Part shown: positions 13,799 through 21,545 of the stretch, in pieces
Layout: each line of letters starts with the position of its first letter
Position numbering within the stretch: position 1 is the stretch's first letter
Origin: a bacterium
Lineage (GTDB): Bacteria > Dependentiae > Babeliae > Babeliales > RVW-14
DNA length: 38,947 bases
Assembly: GCA_010027825.1 (NCBI GenBank)
Contig: RGUK01000005.1
Location: forward strand, 1 to 38,947
Reading direction: 5' to 3'
Program-made: the position numbers and the translations under genes
The notes under the pieces: model-generated
Databases searched by the model: none
The model's input: only the letters and a program-made list of their open reading frames with translations
Told to the model about the DNA's origin: nothing

Positions 13799-14029
13799 AT
13801 GGCGCCGCGGAGTCAGCCGTTATCGCGTGAATTTTTATTGCGACAAGAACAATGCTGCGGACGGAAATGTCACAATTGCCCGTATGTGCCGCGGCATCAG
13901 GTAGGCGCTCGGGAGGTTGATACGCATGGGTTCGTTACTCAAAACGATGAGTCTAGCGTTTGTCACGACCACCGCGGCGGACATTGTGATCGTGCTGTAC
14001 ACCCGGGCGATTGCGGACAAGAACGTTAA
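13799..14029 (+). CDS. Small cysteine-motif protein (CCGxxCxNCPY type)
   Basis: The first 30 residues, LSREFLLRQEQCCGRKCHNCPY, match the short Cys-rich motif of DUF5522-like proteins, which probably bind a metal. In that family the protein ends soon after NCPY. Here the frame continues for about 45 residues of composition unlike a folded domain, overlapping the next gene by 104 nt. A lost stop codon or a sequencing or frameshift change near 13900 would explain this; stops in other frames occur at 13901 and 13918. The gene starts 3 nt after the stop of the previous one. Confidence 0.55.
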   Translation: MAPRSQPLSREFLLRQEQCCGRKCHNCPYVPRHQVGAREVDTHGFVTQNDESSVCHDHRGGHCDRAVHPGDCGQER

Positions 14030-14195
14030 AATGGCAGTAATTATGGCGATGTTGATTGCGTTTACGCGTGGTGTCGGTTTAATTTTACTTACCGACCAGC
14101 CCACGCAATCACGCAAATGGTTGTGCCAGCTGGGCGTGATTGCCGGTATGGGCTTTGGCACGTTTTTAGGCTTGAAGCTTTGCGGCGTGAATTAA
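13926..14195 (+). CDS. Small membrane protein, three predicted helices
   Basis: The ATG at 13926 is nine nt after GGGAGG, which outweighs a TTG at 13917. The 89-aa product has hydrophobic segments at about 8-24, 32-53 and 65-84, separated by short charged loops. The size and topology fit a holin or a similar small phage membrane protein, but no family-specific motif is visible. Confidence 0.7.
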   Translation: MGSLLKTMSLAFVTTTAADIVIVLYTRAIADKNVKMAVIMAMLIAFTRGVGLILLTDQPTQSRKWLCQLGVIAGMGFGTFLGLKLCGVN

Positions 14196-14204
14196 AGGTC
14201 GCGC

Positions 14205-14549
14205 ATGTTGCATCGCCTCTGGAATTGCCTGCCGGTGTGGCTGCGGCCGCGGTATGTGCTGGCCGTGCGCGAGCGGGCCAGTCAGTGGCGCAAGCTCCGG
14301 GCCGCGCACTTATTGAAAGAACCCGAGTGCGTCGCGTGTGGCCGGGATAAAGAACTTGACGTGCACCATATCGTGCCGGTTAGCGCAGACCCGACGCAGG
14401 AATTAAATCCCGACAATTTGATTACGTTATGCTCGGATCCGTGCCATATCGTGTTTGGCCATTTTTTCAGCTACCGTTGTTACAATAAAGACGTACGCAG
14501 CATGGCGACGGCGTATCGCGCCGCCATGACGCATCGGATATGTCGTTAA
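14205..14549 (+). CDS. HNH endonuclease
   Basis: The 114-aa protein carries a compact HNH domain. There is a zinc-binding Cys pair CVAC at about 42-45, the catalytic strand DVHHIVPV at about 52-59, NPDNLITLC at about 68-76, and a final DPCHIVFGH. HNH nucleases of this size cut or nick DNA. In phages they are either free-standing homing enzymes or partners of the packaging machinery. No terminase gene is next to it, so the role is open. Its N-terminal 35 residues are basic and may bind DNA. Confidence 0.88.
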   Translation: MLHRLWNCLPVWLRPRYVLAVRERASQWRKLRAAHLLKEPECVACGRDKELDVHHIVPVSADPTQELNPDNLITLCSDPCHIVFGHFFSYRCYNKDVRSMATAYRAAMTHRICR

Positions 14550-14579
14550 CAAATACGCCACAGACAGAAAGTAATTCGT

Positions 14580-14726
14580 ATGGCTTCGTCGTCGGTCTGC
14601 CCGGTGTGCGACGCGCCGCTTGTAGAAATCCGCGGCAAACTCGTGTGCCCCAGCTGCCGCACGATTGTCGAGACCTGTTGCGAAGGCGGCCGCTGCGACT
14701 ATTCGGCTCCCGAAGACTCCAAGTAA
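14580..14726 (+). CDS. 48-aa zinc-ribbon mini-protein
   Basis: The ATG at 14580 opens a 48-codon frame encoding VCPVCDAPL, then LVCPSC and a CCEGGRC cluster. The two CxxC knuckles about 15 residues apart are typical of a zinc ribbon. It lies between two other Cys-rich small genes, which supports it as real. There is an AGAAAG sequence upstream but no strong ribosome binding site. Confidence 0.7.
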   Translation: MASSSVCPVCDAPLVEIRGKLVCPSCRTIVETCCEGGRCDYSAPEDSK

Positions 14727-14744
14727 TTTTTATTCGAGGTGTTT

Positions 14745-14972
14745 ATGCCCCGGTCCCGCGATGAACAACGCTATAACAGCTGCAATAATTGCTATTTCTG
14801 GCAGCCCGCCGACGTGACTGAAAACGGTGATACGCTGGGCACGTGCCGAATCAATCCGCCGCTGTTTGGCAATGAATATTCCTTGGCGGCTTGGCCGCAC
14901 ACGTTGGGCACGGATTGGTGTGGCGCGTATCGGCGGGGTGTACCGCCGCGGCCTGCAGATAGTGAACAGTAG
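14745..14972 (+). CDS. Small Cys-rich protein (four or more conserved Cys)
   Basis: The ATG at 14745 follows GAGGTG by four to five nt. The 75-aa product has CNNCYFW near the N-terminus, GTCRINPP in the middle and TDWCGAYR at the end. This pattern of CxxC, CR-x-NPP, WP and DWCG is known from small uncharacterised bacterial and phage proteins likely to bind a metal or iron-sulphur cluster. It is the fourth small Cys-rich gene in a row, after 13799, 14205 and 14580. Confidence 0.75.
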   Translation: MPRSRDEQRYNSCNNCYFWQPADVTENGDTLGTCRINPPLFGNEYSLAAWPHTLGTDWCGAYRRGVPPRPADSEQ

Positions 14973-14980
14973 AGGTGCAC

Positions 14981-17557
14981 ATGCCTCGGCGGACGTTAAT
15001 TAATCAACAGGCGCTGCGCACGTTAACGCAAAAATACGCGGCTGCGCGCGTAAAAGCTGCAGTTGGCGCTGGCGCGTATAGTTCGTCGCCAGGCGTGATC
15101 ACAACTGGCGCGCATAGTTCGTCGCCAGTATTGGACGCAAAAGGGCCGTCTCCGGCGTTTAATCCGCGCGCTGTTTCGTCTCCGCCATTCGGAAATTTTG
15201 GCGGCGGATTAAGCAGACAACTTGCGCCGGTAGCCGAAAAACTGGCGCCGGTAGCCGAAAAACTGGCGCCGGTTGTGCGGCCTGCGTTGAACGCATTCCA
15301 CGGCATTGCTACTACGGCCGTTGGGGCGGCAAATGCGACCGCGGGCGGCATTGGCTCCGTAGCCGCCGCAGTGCCGCAAGTTGGCGGCCGGGCTTCTGAC
15401 GCAATTGGCCTCACCACCGACGCGACGAACGTGGCTGACGCATTCGCCAAGCCGTTTCACAGCGCCGCGTTTGCCGGATTACAAGACATTGCTGGCGGTG
15501 CGGCTGACACGCTTTCCGGCGGGTATTTCGATTACGACGGCACATTTGCCGAACCCGGACAACATGCCGGGACGGCCGTGAACCAAATGCGCGAAAACAT
15601 GCGCGACACATTGGGCCGCGGTTCGAGGTATGACACCGCGTTTCAATTCGCTAACAATGTCGGCGATTTTGCGGCTGAAATGGCGGCCCCCGCCGCCGCG
15701 GGCCGGGGCATTAATGTTGGCGCAAAAGCTATTCAAACAGCCAAAACATTGAATGGCGCGGCAAAGTTGCCGGTTGTAGGTAAACGTTTGGCGGATGCTG
15801 GCAATTGGTTGGCCGGACCACAAACAGGCGCCAACATGTTTACGCAAGGGCCTGTGCAGTATTATCGCACTGGCGGTTTCATACACGGCATAGACGATCT
15901 GGGGCACGGGATAAATAAAATAGATCAAGCGTTACAGCCAGACGCGGCAGCCGCGAACTTTCAAATGCCAAATGCTGCGCCCGCCGATCCGGCCGCGGCG
16001 TCTTTAACCGGCCCGGAAGCAACTCAGCCCAGTCCCGGTGGCGGCCCGAGTCTGGCACAACAACCGCCCGCCGCCGCGCCGGTGGCTGAAACTCCAGCGC
16101 CGGCGGCAGAACCTGAACCTGCAGGGTCGCCAGCCGCTCCACAAACTACGGCGCGACCGGTGGCTTTTGCGCCGGCCGAAAATCAAACCGACGGGCCAGC
16201 TGACACCTCGGCGGCCCAACCCGCCCCGTCGCCGGCCGCCGCGGCGCAACCTGCCCAACCTGCGAGCGGCGCGGATGGTATTTTTACGCCAGAGTTTCAG
16301 CAAAAAGTAAACCAAGCCACGACGCCGGAAGCGCAGCAGGCTGTCCGAGCAGAGGCCGCGGACAAGTTGCAGCAATTTATCGCGAATAATCCGGAATACG
16401 CCCAAGGCTTAAAAGACATTCAAGCGGGACAAACCAATACGGACGCCGCGCAAAAACTTACGGCGAATATGCAGCAGTATCAAAGCACGCTTATTGGCGA
16501 GGAATTTGAAAAATTAAAGCAAGCTAATCCCGGGACAAACTTTAATGACCCGAGCACGTGGGCGAGTTTTGCTAGGCAGGCTACGGACACCGCGATGACC
16601 AAGTTTAATGAACTGCCTATGGAGCATAAATTGCTCGCTGCGTTGGGTATGGGCGGCGGACTAATTGGCTTACTGACGTCGTTGTTCGGCGGGGGTGGTT
16701 TGGGTAGTGGCTTGCTTGGCGCGCTAGGTTTGGCAGTAGGCGGAGGCGCTGCGGCTGCTGGCGGCGTGTTTGGCGACGATGTGCGCGCGCAAACGGGCGA
16801 ACTCCTGAATAACATGGCCAATTTTTTTGGCGGCGTGAACGTGCCAACAGCCGAACAAATTAGCGGCCCGCAAGCTGAACAACAGGCGGCTCAAAAAATT
16901 CACGACGCCATGAATCAAAAGAATGATTCAGGCGTTCGTGGCGGTTGGGCGGCTGGACAGCAAACGTTAAATGACCAGCTAGGGCCGGCTGACATGCTGC
17001 TCAGCGCGCCACGGGAGCTTGCAATAACAAGTTTGATGGGATTACAGGGCTCTAACAAACCAAAAAATTCTCGAGAAGCTGCGGCCCTGCTTGATTCAAT
17101 TAAGGCCCGGCATCAAACCGCGCGGCAGCCTAATTTTCTATACAACCAGGTGCGTAATAAAGCATTGGCGGAAGTCCGAGAAAACCCGAAAGTTCGTAGT
17201 TTGCTCGAAGCGCGAAAAAACAAGTCACCTTGGACGCCGGCTTTGGAAGTGGGTGGTCCAATGCTTGTGCCTGAGCATTTGAAAATGTTTTTGAACCCTA
17301 ACGGGAGTTTGCCCGCCGGTATAACGGAAGAAGACCTTGTCGATAATATGCTGCGCAACGCATACGGTGAATATAAAGCACATGAAAAAAAAGGTTTTAG
17401 CATGAACATCGCGCAAAAGATTTATTTCAAACAAGCCGCGTTAAAAGCAGCTCGGTGCTGGTCGGGCTATGAGCCGGTGCCGGGCAAAGCGCCTTATACG
17501 CCCGGATCGTGCCGCCCAAAAGGCAGCAAACCTAAGCCAAAGCGCAAGAAAAAATAA
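14981..17557 (+). CDS. Large Ala/Pro-rich putative virion protein
   Basis: I chose the ATG at 14981 after AGAGGTG; a GTG at 14975 is also in frame. The 858-aa protein has an N-terminal basic helix (LINQQALRTLTQKYAAARVKAA), repeated Ser- and Ala-rich units, and a long Ala/Pro linker at about 325-420. Gln/Ala-rich helices follow at about 425-545. A very hydrophobic Gly-rich segment spans about 557-600 and could cross a membrane, and the C-terminus carries RCWSGYEPVPG, a tail motif I recognise from other phage proteins, ending in a Lys-rich tail. The mix suggests an internal or ejected virion protein. No enzyme motif is seen. Confidence 0.75.
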   Translation: MPRRTLINQQALRTLTQKYAAARVKAAVGAGAYSSSPGVITTGAHSSSPVLDAKGPSPAFNPRAVSSPPFGNFGGGLSRQLAPVAEKLAPVAEKLAPVVRPALNAFHGIATTAVGAANATAGGIGSVAAAVPQVGGRASDAIGLTTDATNVADAFAKPFHSAAFAGLQDIAGGAADTLSGGYFDYDGTFAEPGQHAGTAVNQMRENMRDTLGRGSRYDTAFQFANNVGDFAAEMAAPAAAGRGINVGAKAIQTAKTLNGAAKLPVVGKRLADAGNWLAGPQTGANMFTQGPVQYYRTGGFIHGIDDLGHGINKIDQALQPDAAAANFQMPNAAPADPAAASLTGPEATQPSPGGGPSLAQQPPAAAPVAETPAPAAEPEPAGSPAAPQTTARPVAFAPAENQTDGPADTSAAQPAPSPAAAAQPAQPASGADGIFTPEFQQKVNQATTPEAQQAVRAEAADKLQQFIANNPEYAQGLKDIQAGQTNTDAAQKLTANMQQYQSTLIGEEFEKLKQANPGTNFNDPSTWASFARQATDTAMTKFNELPMEHKLLAALGMGGGLIGLLTSLFGGGGLGSGLLGALGLAVGGGAAAAGGVFGDDVRAQTGELLNNMANFFGGVNVPTAEQISGPQAEQQAAQKIHDAMNQKNDSGVRGGWAAGQQTLNDQLGPADMLLSAPRELAITSLMGLQGSNKPKNSREAAALLDSIKARHQTARQPNFLYNQVRNKALAEVRENPKVRSLLEARKNKSPWTPALEVGGPMLVPEHLKMFLNPNGSLPAGITEEDLVDNMLRNAYGEYKAHEKKGFSMNIAQKIYFKQAALKAARCWSGYEPVPGKAPYTPGSCRPKGSKPKPKRKKK
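15072..15273 (+). repeat. Short tandem repeats within CDS
   Basis: A 36-nt unit occurs twice near 15072-15130 (core TAGTTCGTCGCCAG). A 21-nt unit starting GCGCCGGTAGCCGAAAAACTG occurs at 15224-15244 and 15245-15265, with a third partial copy, and encodes Ala-Pro-Val-Ala-Glu-Lys-Leu. Confidence 0.8.
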
Positions 17558-17584
17558 CGTGCTATTTTGCGAAGAAAGGTATAC

Positions 17585-18304
17585 ATGCCGGCCAAAAACC
17601 AAAACAAATCGGTGCGGAAAGCGGAGCGCAAAGCCAAGCAAAAAATTAAACAAACGCAAACGCTAGAGAAACAAGACCGCGGCTCGCCCGTAGACATTGA
17701 GCTGCGCAACGACAGTCAAAAACAGGCATGGAAATTAATTGAACAGACGCCGATTACTTTTCTATTGGGCGCGGCGGGTTCGGGCAAAACGTTTTTGGCC
17801 ATGGCGTACGCAATTAATGAGATTCTGCAAAAACGGCGTACGAACATTATTTTAACGCGGCCAATCGTCGAGGCGGGGGAGCGGTTGGGGTATCTTCCCG
17901 GCACGTTCGGCGACAAAGTCAATCCGTACATGCAGCCGTTGTACGACACGCTCGATATTCTCGTCGGAAAGTTCAGCCCGCGCCGAGAAGTTGTAAATAA
18001 AGCAATCGTGTTGGCGCCGTTGTGTTACATGCGCGGGCGGTCGTTTAATGACGCTATTTGTATTTTTGATGAAGCGCAAAACGCCACATATGGCCAGCTA
18101 AAGTTGTTTTTATCGCGGTTTGGCCAGAATACGCAGGCAATCATTACGGGCGATCCACTGCAAAGTGACCTGCCCATCAGCCCGGCGCCGATTGTGGAGG
18201 TGATGCATAAATTAGCCAACGTGCCGGGAATTGCAACGTGGCAGTTTTCATCCGCAGATGTTGTGCGGCATCCAATTGTGGCGGCTGTTTTGAATAAACT
18301 GTGA
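17585..18304 (+). CDS. phoH: PhoH-like P-loop ATPase
   Basis: The ATG at 17585 is preferred over a TTG at 17567 because GAAAGG lies six nt upstream. The 239-aa protein has a basic N-terminal tail and then a PhoH-type ATPase domain. Walker A GAAGSGKT is at 62-69, the family segment NIILTRPIVEAGERLGYLPG follows, and Walker B CIFDEAQNA is at 159-167, followed by IITGDPLQSDLP. PhoH-like genes are frequent in marine and freshwater phages. Their cellular role is not settled; RNA-related ATPase or helicase activity has been proposed. Size and motif order are normal. Confidence 0.95.
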   Translation: MPAKNQNKSVRKAERKAKQKIKQTQTLEKQDRGSPVDIELRNDSQKQAWKLIEQTPITFLLGAAGSGKTFLAMAYAINEILQKRRTNIILTRPIVEAGERLGYLPGTFGDKVNPYMQPLYDTLDILVGKFSPRREVVNKAIVLAPLCYMRGRSFNDAICIFDEAQNATYGQLKLFLSRFGQNTQAIITGDPLQSDLPISPAPIVEVMHKLANVPGIATWQFSSADVVRHPIVAAVLNKL

Positions 18305-18319
18305 CGCGCAATTCGCGTG

Positions 18320-18348
18320 TTGACCTCGTGTTCGGTGCGTGATATTTT
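18320..18348 (+). promoter_or_regulatory. Possible sigma70-type promoter for the methyltransferase gene
   Basis: TTGACC at 18320-18325 and TATTTT at 18343-18348 are separated by 17 nt in the 86-nt gap between phoH and the next gene. This would start transcription about 35 nt before the start codon. It rests on motif matching only. Confidence 0.4.
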
Positions 18349-18390
18349 GCCGACACGTTCGAGATTCGCGAATTACGAAAGGAAGTTAAC

Positions 18391-18954
18391 GTGCTTGGTT
18401 TACGTGTTTTAGACGTCGGCTGCGGTCCCGGTATTTATGTCGACGCGCTCCGAAAATTGTCGAACGTTTTAATTGCCGACGGAGTAGATAAAGACTTTCG
18501 ATGCCCGCACGCAAAAGTCGATATTTTTTCGTCTGAATTTCAAGACTATTTGGGCAAGTATGACGTGTGCCTGTGTCTTGAAGTCGGTGAACACTTGCCC
18601 GCGGAACATGCCGACTATTTTGTTGAATTGCTGACGAAAGTCGCTCCGCTGGTAATTTTTAGCGCCGCGCAACCGGATCAGAACGGGTTTGGGCATATTA
18701 ACTGCCAACCCAAAAGTTTCTGGATTTCTCGGTTCTTGCAAAACAACTTTATTTTGGATGAACGCGGCACACAACAATTAATTGATTTTATGCGCCAAGG
18801 CCCGCACATGGGCTGGTTTGTCAACAATGCTATGGTATTCCGGTCGTACGGGTATATGTACTACGACACTATCGTGGCGGAAGAAACCCCGCAGGCGGAG
18901 CGGTTGGCAGAATTCTTAGCCAGCGGTGCATTAACGCCGCCGCAACCGAAGTGA
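18391..18954 (+). CDS. Class I SAM-dependent methyltransferase
   Basis: A GTG start follows AAGGAAG. The 187-aa product opens directly with the SAM-binding loop LDVGCGPG at residues 7-14, then an acidic turn, and CLEVGEHLP at about 64-72 in the position of the motif after strand 4. This is a complete but short Rossmann-fold methyltransferase. The C-terminal half (PKSFWISRFLQNN, GWFVNNAMVFR) resembles methyltransferases acting on small molecules or sugars more than DNA enzymes, but the substrate cannot be told. No DPPY or PC catalytic motif of DNA methylases is present. Confidence 0.85.
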   Translation: MLGLRVLDVGCGPGIYVDALRKLSNVLIADGVDKDFRCPHAKVDIFSSEFQDYLGKYDVCLCLEVGEHLPAEHADYFVELLTKVAPLVIFSAAQPDQNGFGHINCQPKSFWISRFLQNNFILDERGTQQLIDFMRQGPHMGWFVNNAMVFRSYGYMYYDTIVAEETPQAERLAEFLASGALTPPQPK

Positions 18955-18963
18955 GTTGCGCAT

Positions 18964-19302
18964 ATGCCGCCGGCTGATGCATTACTTATTTGGGGCGCTG
19001 TTGGTTTCGTGTTTGGTTACGGCCTTGGCTACTCCGTTGGCCGGTTAGACCGTTGGGCCAAATTATTTCGATCGGCGGACGTTCAGTTTTCCGGTGTTGA
19101 CCGCGCCCAGACAATTAAATTTCCCGGCTCCGCGTTAAATTCAACAGCGGCTCCAATTGAAATCGATGAGCGCAAATTCGTGGCGCCGATCAGCACAGCC
19201 GGTTTGACGCGCGCCGACGAGAATGCGTTAGGAAATATTGTGCGGGCTGAGGATAATATTCAGTCGGCTGTGTCCAAGTTGTCGCAATTCAAAGGAAAGT
19301 AA
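18964..19302 (+). CDS. Small membrane-anchored protein
   Basis: The 112-aa product has one N-terminal hydrophobic segment at about 5-26 (ALLIWGAVGFVFGYGLG) followed by a soluble tail with a C-terminal helix (ENALGNIVRAEDNIQSAVSKL). It begins 9 nt after the methyltransferase and stops one nt before the actin-like gene. It could tether a partner to the membrane, for example the neighbouring filament protein, but that is only a guess from position. Confidence 0.65.
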   Translation: MPPADALLIWGAVGFVFGYGLGYSVGRLDRWAKLFRSADVQFSGVDRAQTIKFPGSALNSTAAPIEIDERKFVAPISTAGLTRADENALGNIVRAEDNIQSAVSKLSQFKGK

Positions 19303-19303
19303 T

Positions 19304-20335
19304 ATGGCGAAGGGCTTAGATGTCGGAACGTCTTTTATTGTGCTGGCCAAAGACGCGGCACAGAATTGCACTACGGATCCCAAAGCTGTGGGGCATGTGG
19401 AGTATCGCGACTTTCGAGACGCGTATTTCATGATTAAACCGACTACGCCCGTCGCCGTTGCCATGATTGAAAAGGGTTTGCAGGGCAAAGTATTCGTTAA
19501 AGACGCTGATGGTACATTCATTATTTTGGGCCAAGACGCGATTGAAAAAGCCGTCGAGCGGAATGCCTCGGTTAAGCGCCCGATGTACCGGGGCGTGCTA
19601 AACGCTAATGAAAAAGAAGCAAAGCGCGTGCTGGCGTACATTCTGCAGGAAGTGGCGGGCCGGGCGGAAACGGAGAACGAGAAGCTGGTGTTTTGCATTC
19701 CCGCGCAGCCGGTAGATCAGTCGGAATCGGAGTTTGACGTCGGCTATCACGAAGATGTGGTGCGCGCAATTTTGGCTGAACGCGGTTATCAAGCCCGGGC
19801 TATCAATGAAGCTGAGGCAATTTGCTACTCGGAACTGGCAGAGGATGACTATACCGGCGTGGCGTTGTCGTGCGGCGCGGGCATGGTCAACGTGTGTGTC
19901 ATGCTTAATGGTGAGCCGACCGTGCTGTTTTCCACGACTAAATCCGGTGACTGGATTGATCGCATGACGGCCGTGGCGCTGGGCGAACCGGACAGCGTGG
20001 TGCAGGCCGAAAAAGAGTACGGCAATTTTACGATCGGCCAACCAAACGATAATCCGATTTTGGCGGCGATTGGTTCGTACTATGTGCGGTTGATTGAATA
20101 CACCGCAAAAAATTTAGTTACAGCATTAACTGGCCACAAACTTTTGCCGAAGTTTAAAAATCCGTTGCCGATTGTTGTGGCTGGCGGTACAAGTCAGGCT
20201 AAGGGGTTTGTCGAGTTATTGGGCCAAAAGCTGGTTGAATACGCGTTTCCGCTGCCGATTAAAGAAGTGCGGTCGGCGCACGATCAGTTGCATGCGGTAG
20301 CTCGCGGCTGTTTGATTGCCGCCAAGGTTCTCTGA
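19304..20335 (+). CDS. Actin/ParM-like ATPase
   Basis: The ATG at 19304 follows AAAGGAAAG by five to six nt; the longer frame from 19238 is rejected. The 343-aa protein has the three nucleotide-binding motifs of the actin-Hsp70 fold: phosphate-1 GLDVGTSFIVLA at 4-15, phosphate-2 LSCGAGMVNVCVM near 187-199, and the adenosine motif VVAGGTSQAKGF near 291-302. The length is near that of bacterial and plasmid actins (ParM, MreB) and far short of Hsp70. Such proteins polymerise with ATP and move or place DNA or organelles. A phage copy may position the viral genome in the cell. Confidence 0.88.
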   Translation: MAKGLDVGTSFIVLAKDAAQNCTTDPKAVGHVEYRDFRDAYFMIKPTTPVAVAMIEKGLQGKVFVKDADGTFIILGQDAIEKAVERNASVKRPMYRGVLNANEKEAKRVLAYILQEVAGRAETENEKLVFCIPAQPVDQSESEFDVGYHEDVVRAILAERGYQARAINEAEAICYSELAEDDYTGVALSCGAGMVNVCVMLNGEPTVLFSTTKSGDWIDRMTAVALGEPDSVVQAEKEYGNFTIGQPNDNPILAAIGSYYVRLIEYTAKNLVTALTGHKLLPKFKNPLPIVVAGGTSQAKGFVELLGQKLVEYAFPLPIKEVRSAHDQLHAVARGCLIAAKVL

Positions 20336-20349
20336 CCGGACTGTTGACG

Positions 20350-20386
20350 CCGCAGAGCGACAGGGAGGTCGCTCTGCGGTAATTAA
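20350..20386 (+). terminator. Strong hairpin terminator
   Basis: CCGCAGAGCGAC and GTCGCTCTGCGG (20350-20361 and 20368-20379) form a perfect 12-bp stem with a 6-nt loop, followed by TAATTAAA. It lies 15 nt after the stop of the actin-like gene. The tail is A/T-rich rather than a pure T-tract. Confidence 0.6.
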
Positions 20387-20415
20387 ATCACACCCGGAAC
20401 TCAGGAGACTTGTGT

Positions 20416-20874
20416 ATGGCTAAGCGCCCGCATTTTGACGGCATTATTATTTCGCATCTTGGCAATGTCGCAGGCCGGCAGCCAGAAAAAGAAAACAAAC
20501 TGGCGTATGTACAAGCCGCGCTTAAAGCCGGTTGGCACGTATTGATCGATGTGCAGTTTCATAATGGCGGATTTTATCTGCCGCACGCAAACGGCTTTGA
20601 CTGCATTCCGCCCGCGTTTTTGTCAAAGCAGCGCATCTGGGCGCGTACAAACAACGCAGAAACTATCGACGCGCTGTGCAATATCGGCGCGCACGTATTA
20701 ATCGCGGCGCCTGATCCGTTTGTGCTGACCAGCGCGCAGTTTATCTGGACGCTGCCGAATTATCCGCTGGCGCCGCGAAGCATTGCCGCGTATCCCGAGC
20801 TGGCTGAACCGGGCTGGCTGGATCCTTATGAGCCCGCGGGAATGTGCAGCAACGAGCCGCAGACGTACGTCTAA
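20416..20874 (+). CDS. GDPD/PLC-like phosphodiesterase-family protein, possibly inactive
   Basis: The ATG at 20416 follows AGGAGA by about nine nt. The 152-aa protein resembles short phosphodiesterase-like proteins of the glycerophosphodiester phosphodiesterase superfamily. It has ISHLGNVAGRQPEKEN at the N-terminus, a HVLIDVQF strand, then FYLPHA, and FIWTLPNYPL near the end. In active family members the first motif is HRGN and a later one is HD. Here these read HLG and HA, so catalytic residues may be missing. The substrate is unknown. It could instead bind a ligand. A strong terminator lies just upstream, so it probably has its own promoter. Confidence 0.65.
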   Translation: MAKRPHFDGIIISHLGNVAGRQPEKENKLAYVQAALKAGWHVLIDVQFHNGGFYLPHANGFDCIPPAFLSKQRIWARTNNAETIDALCNIGAHVLIAAPDPFVLTSAQFIWTLPNYPLAPRSIAAYPELAEPGWLDPYEPAGMCSNEPQTYV

Positions 20875-21185
20875 AGCTTGTTGATCTTTGAAAATTTGCG
20901 GCACATTTCACGCGTAGCGCGCGCAAAATGCGGCGTGCTAAAATTAATAAGTTGAAAGTTGGCCGTGGTGGCCGGTTGGTTAGGTTTTAGGCCCAAAATA
21001 GGGATATTTTGAGCCTAAAAAGATGTCGCGGTCAGACTCGGTCGAGAACGCGAATGGTGGGGCGGCAAATGCCACACGGAGTGATTTTTTTGCTCTCGAA
21101 AGTTGCCGCTAGACTTTAACTTTTGTTAAAGCCGGACTCGCGGAAGGGGATCGCGGGAGCTTTCAACGTATTGTCGGTTAGCGCC
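20875..21185. other. 311-nt non-coding region with structured elements
   Basis: There is no supported gene here. It contains a 16-bp imperfect hairpin (20985-21020), GGCC-GTGGT-GGCC just before it, GGC-AAAT-GCC near 21065, and CTTTAAC-TTTT-GTTAAAG at 21114-21131. A run of seven T at 21086-21092 could be a terminator tail. The region may hold a small RNA, a promoter or both. A TTG-initiated extension of the next gene through its end is unlikely. Confidence 0.55.
20985..21020 (+). ncRNA. Long hairpin, possible small RNA or processing site
   Basis: TTTTAGGC pairs with GCCTAAAA, and inside it CAAAATA pairs with TATTTTG around a GGGA tetraloop. One C-A mismatch separates the two parts. Fifteen pairs over 36 nt is far beyond chance. 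The lack of a T-tract after it argues against a simple terminator. Confidence 0.5.
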
Positions 21186-21545
21186 ATGAATGACGAAAAC
21201 TTATATGCGTTATCGGTATTTGTAAGTTCGTTTGGCGCCGCAGGTTTTGCGGGGCTGGCGACGCTTTTGCGATTTGCTAAAAAAGTCTCTAAACTGTCTG
21301 CAGCGAGCGCGATGTTAAACTCTGGCTGCTTGGGGTTGGCAATTGCGTTAATTTGGTACCGAAACTATTTAGAAGCCAAAAATGTTTACGGTTTGATTGG
21401 CATTTGTGTCGTTGCGGGAATGGGCGGTTCCACAATTACAGATTTATTAATTTCATTGCTAACAGGCGCAGGAATTCATATTACAATCACGCACACACGG
21501 CCCCGAGACCAAAGGAGCAGCAAAAATGACACAAATCGTACGTAA
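21186..21545 (+). CDS. Holin-like membrane protein
   Basis: I chose the ATG at 21186; the frame is open from a TTG at 21123. The 119-aa product has three likely transmembrane helices (about 8-28, 45-62 and 72-95) and a polar, basic C-terminus, which fits a class of phage holins. The segment VYGLIGICVVAGMGGSTITD followed by LLISLL resembles small phage membrane proteins I have seen near lysis genes. The next gene overlaps by 20 nt, suggesting translational coupling. Confidence 0.65.
   Translation: MNDENLYALSVFVSSFGAAGFAGLATLLRFAKKVSKLSAASAMLNSGCLGLAIALIWYRNYLEAKNVYGLIGICVVAGMGGSTITDLLISLLTGAGIHITITHTRPRDQRSSKNDTNRT

Noticed and set aside
14540..14764. A 74-codon + strand frame overlapping the zinc-ribbon gene
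   Set aside because: The zinc-ribbon frame at 14580 has two clear CxxC knuckles, while this one is Arg-rich with no domain signs.
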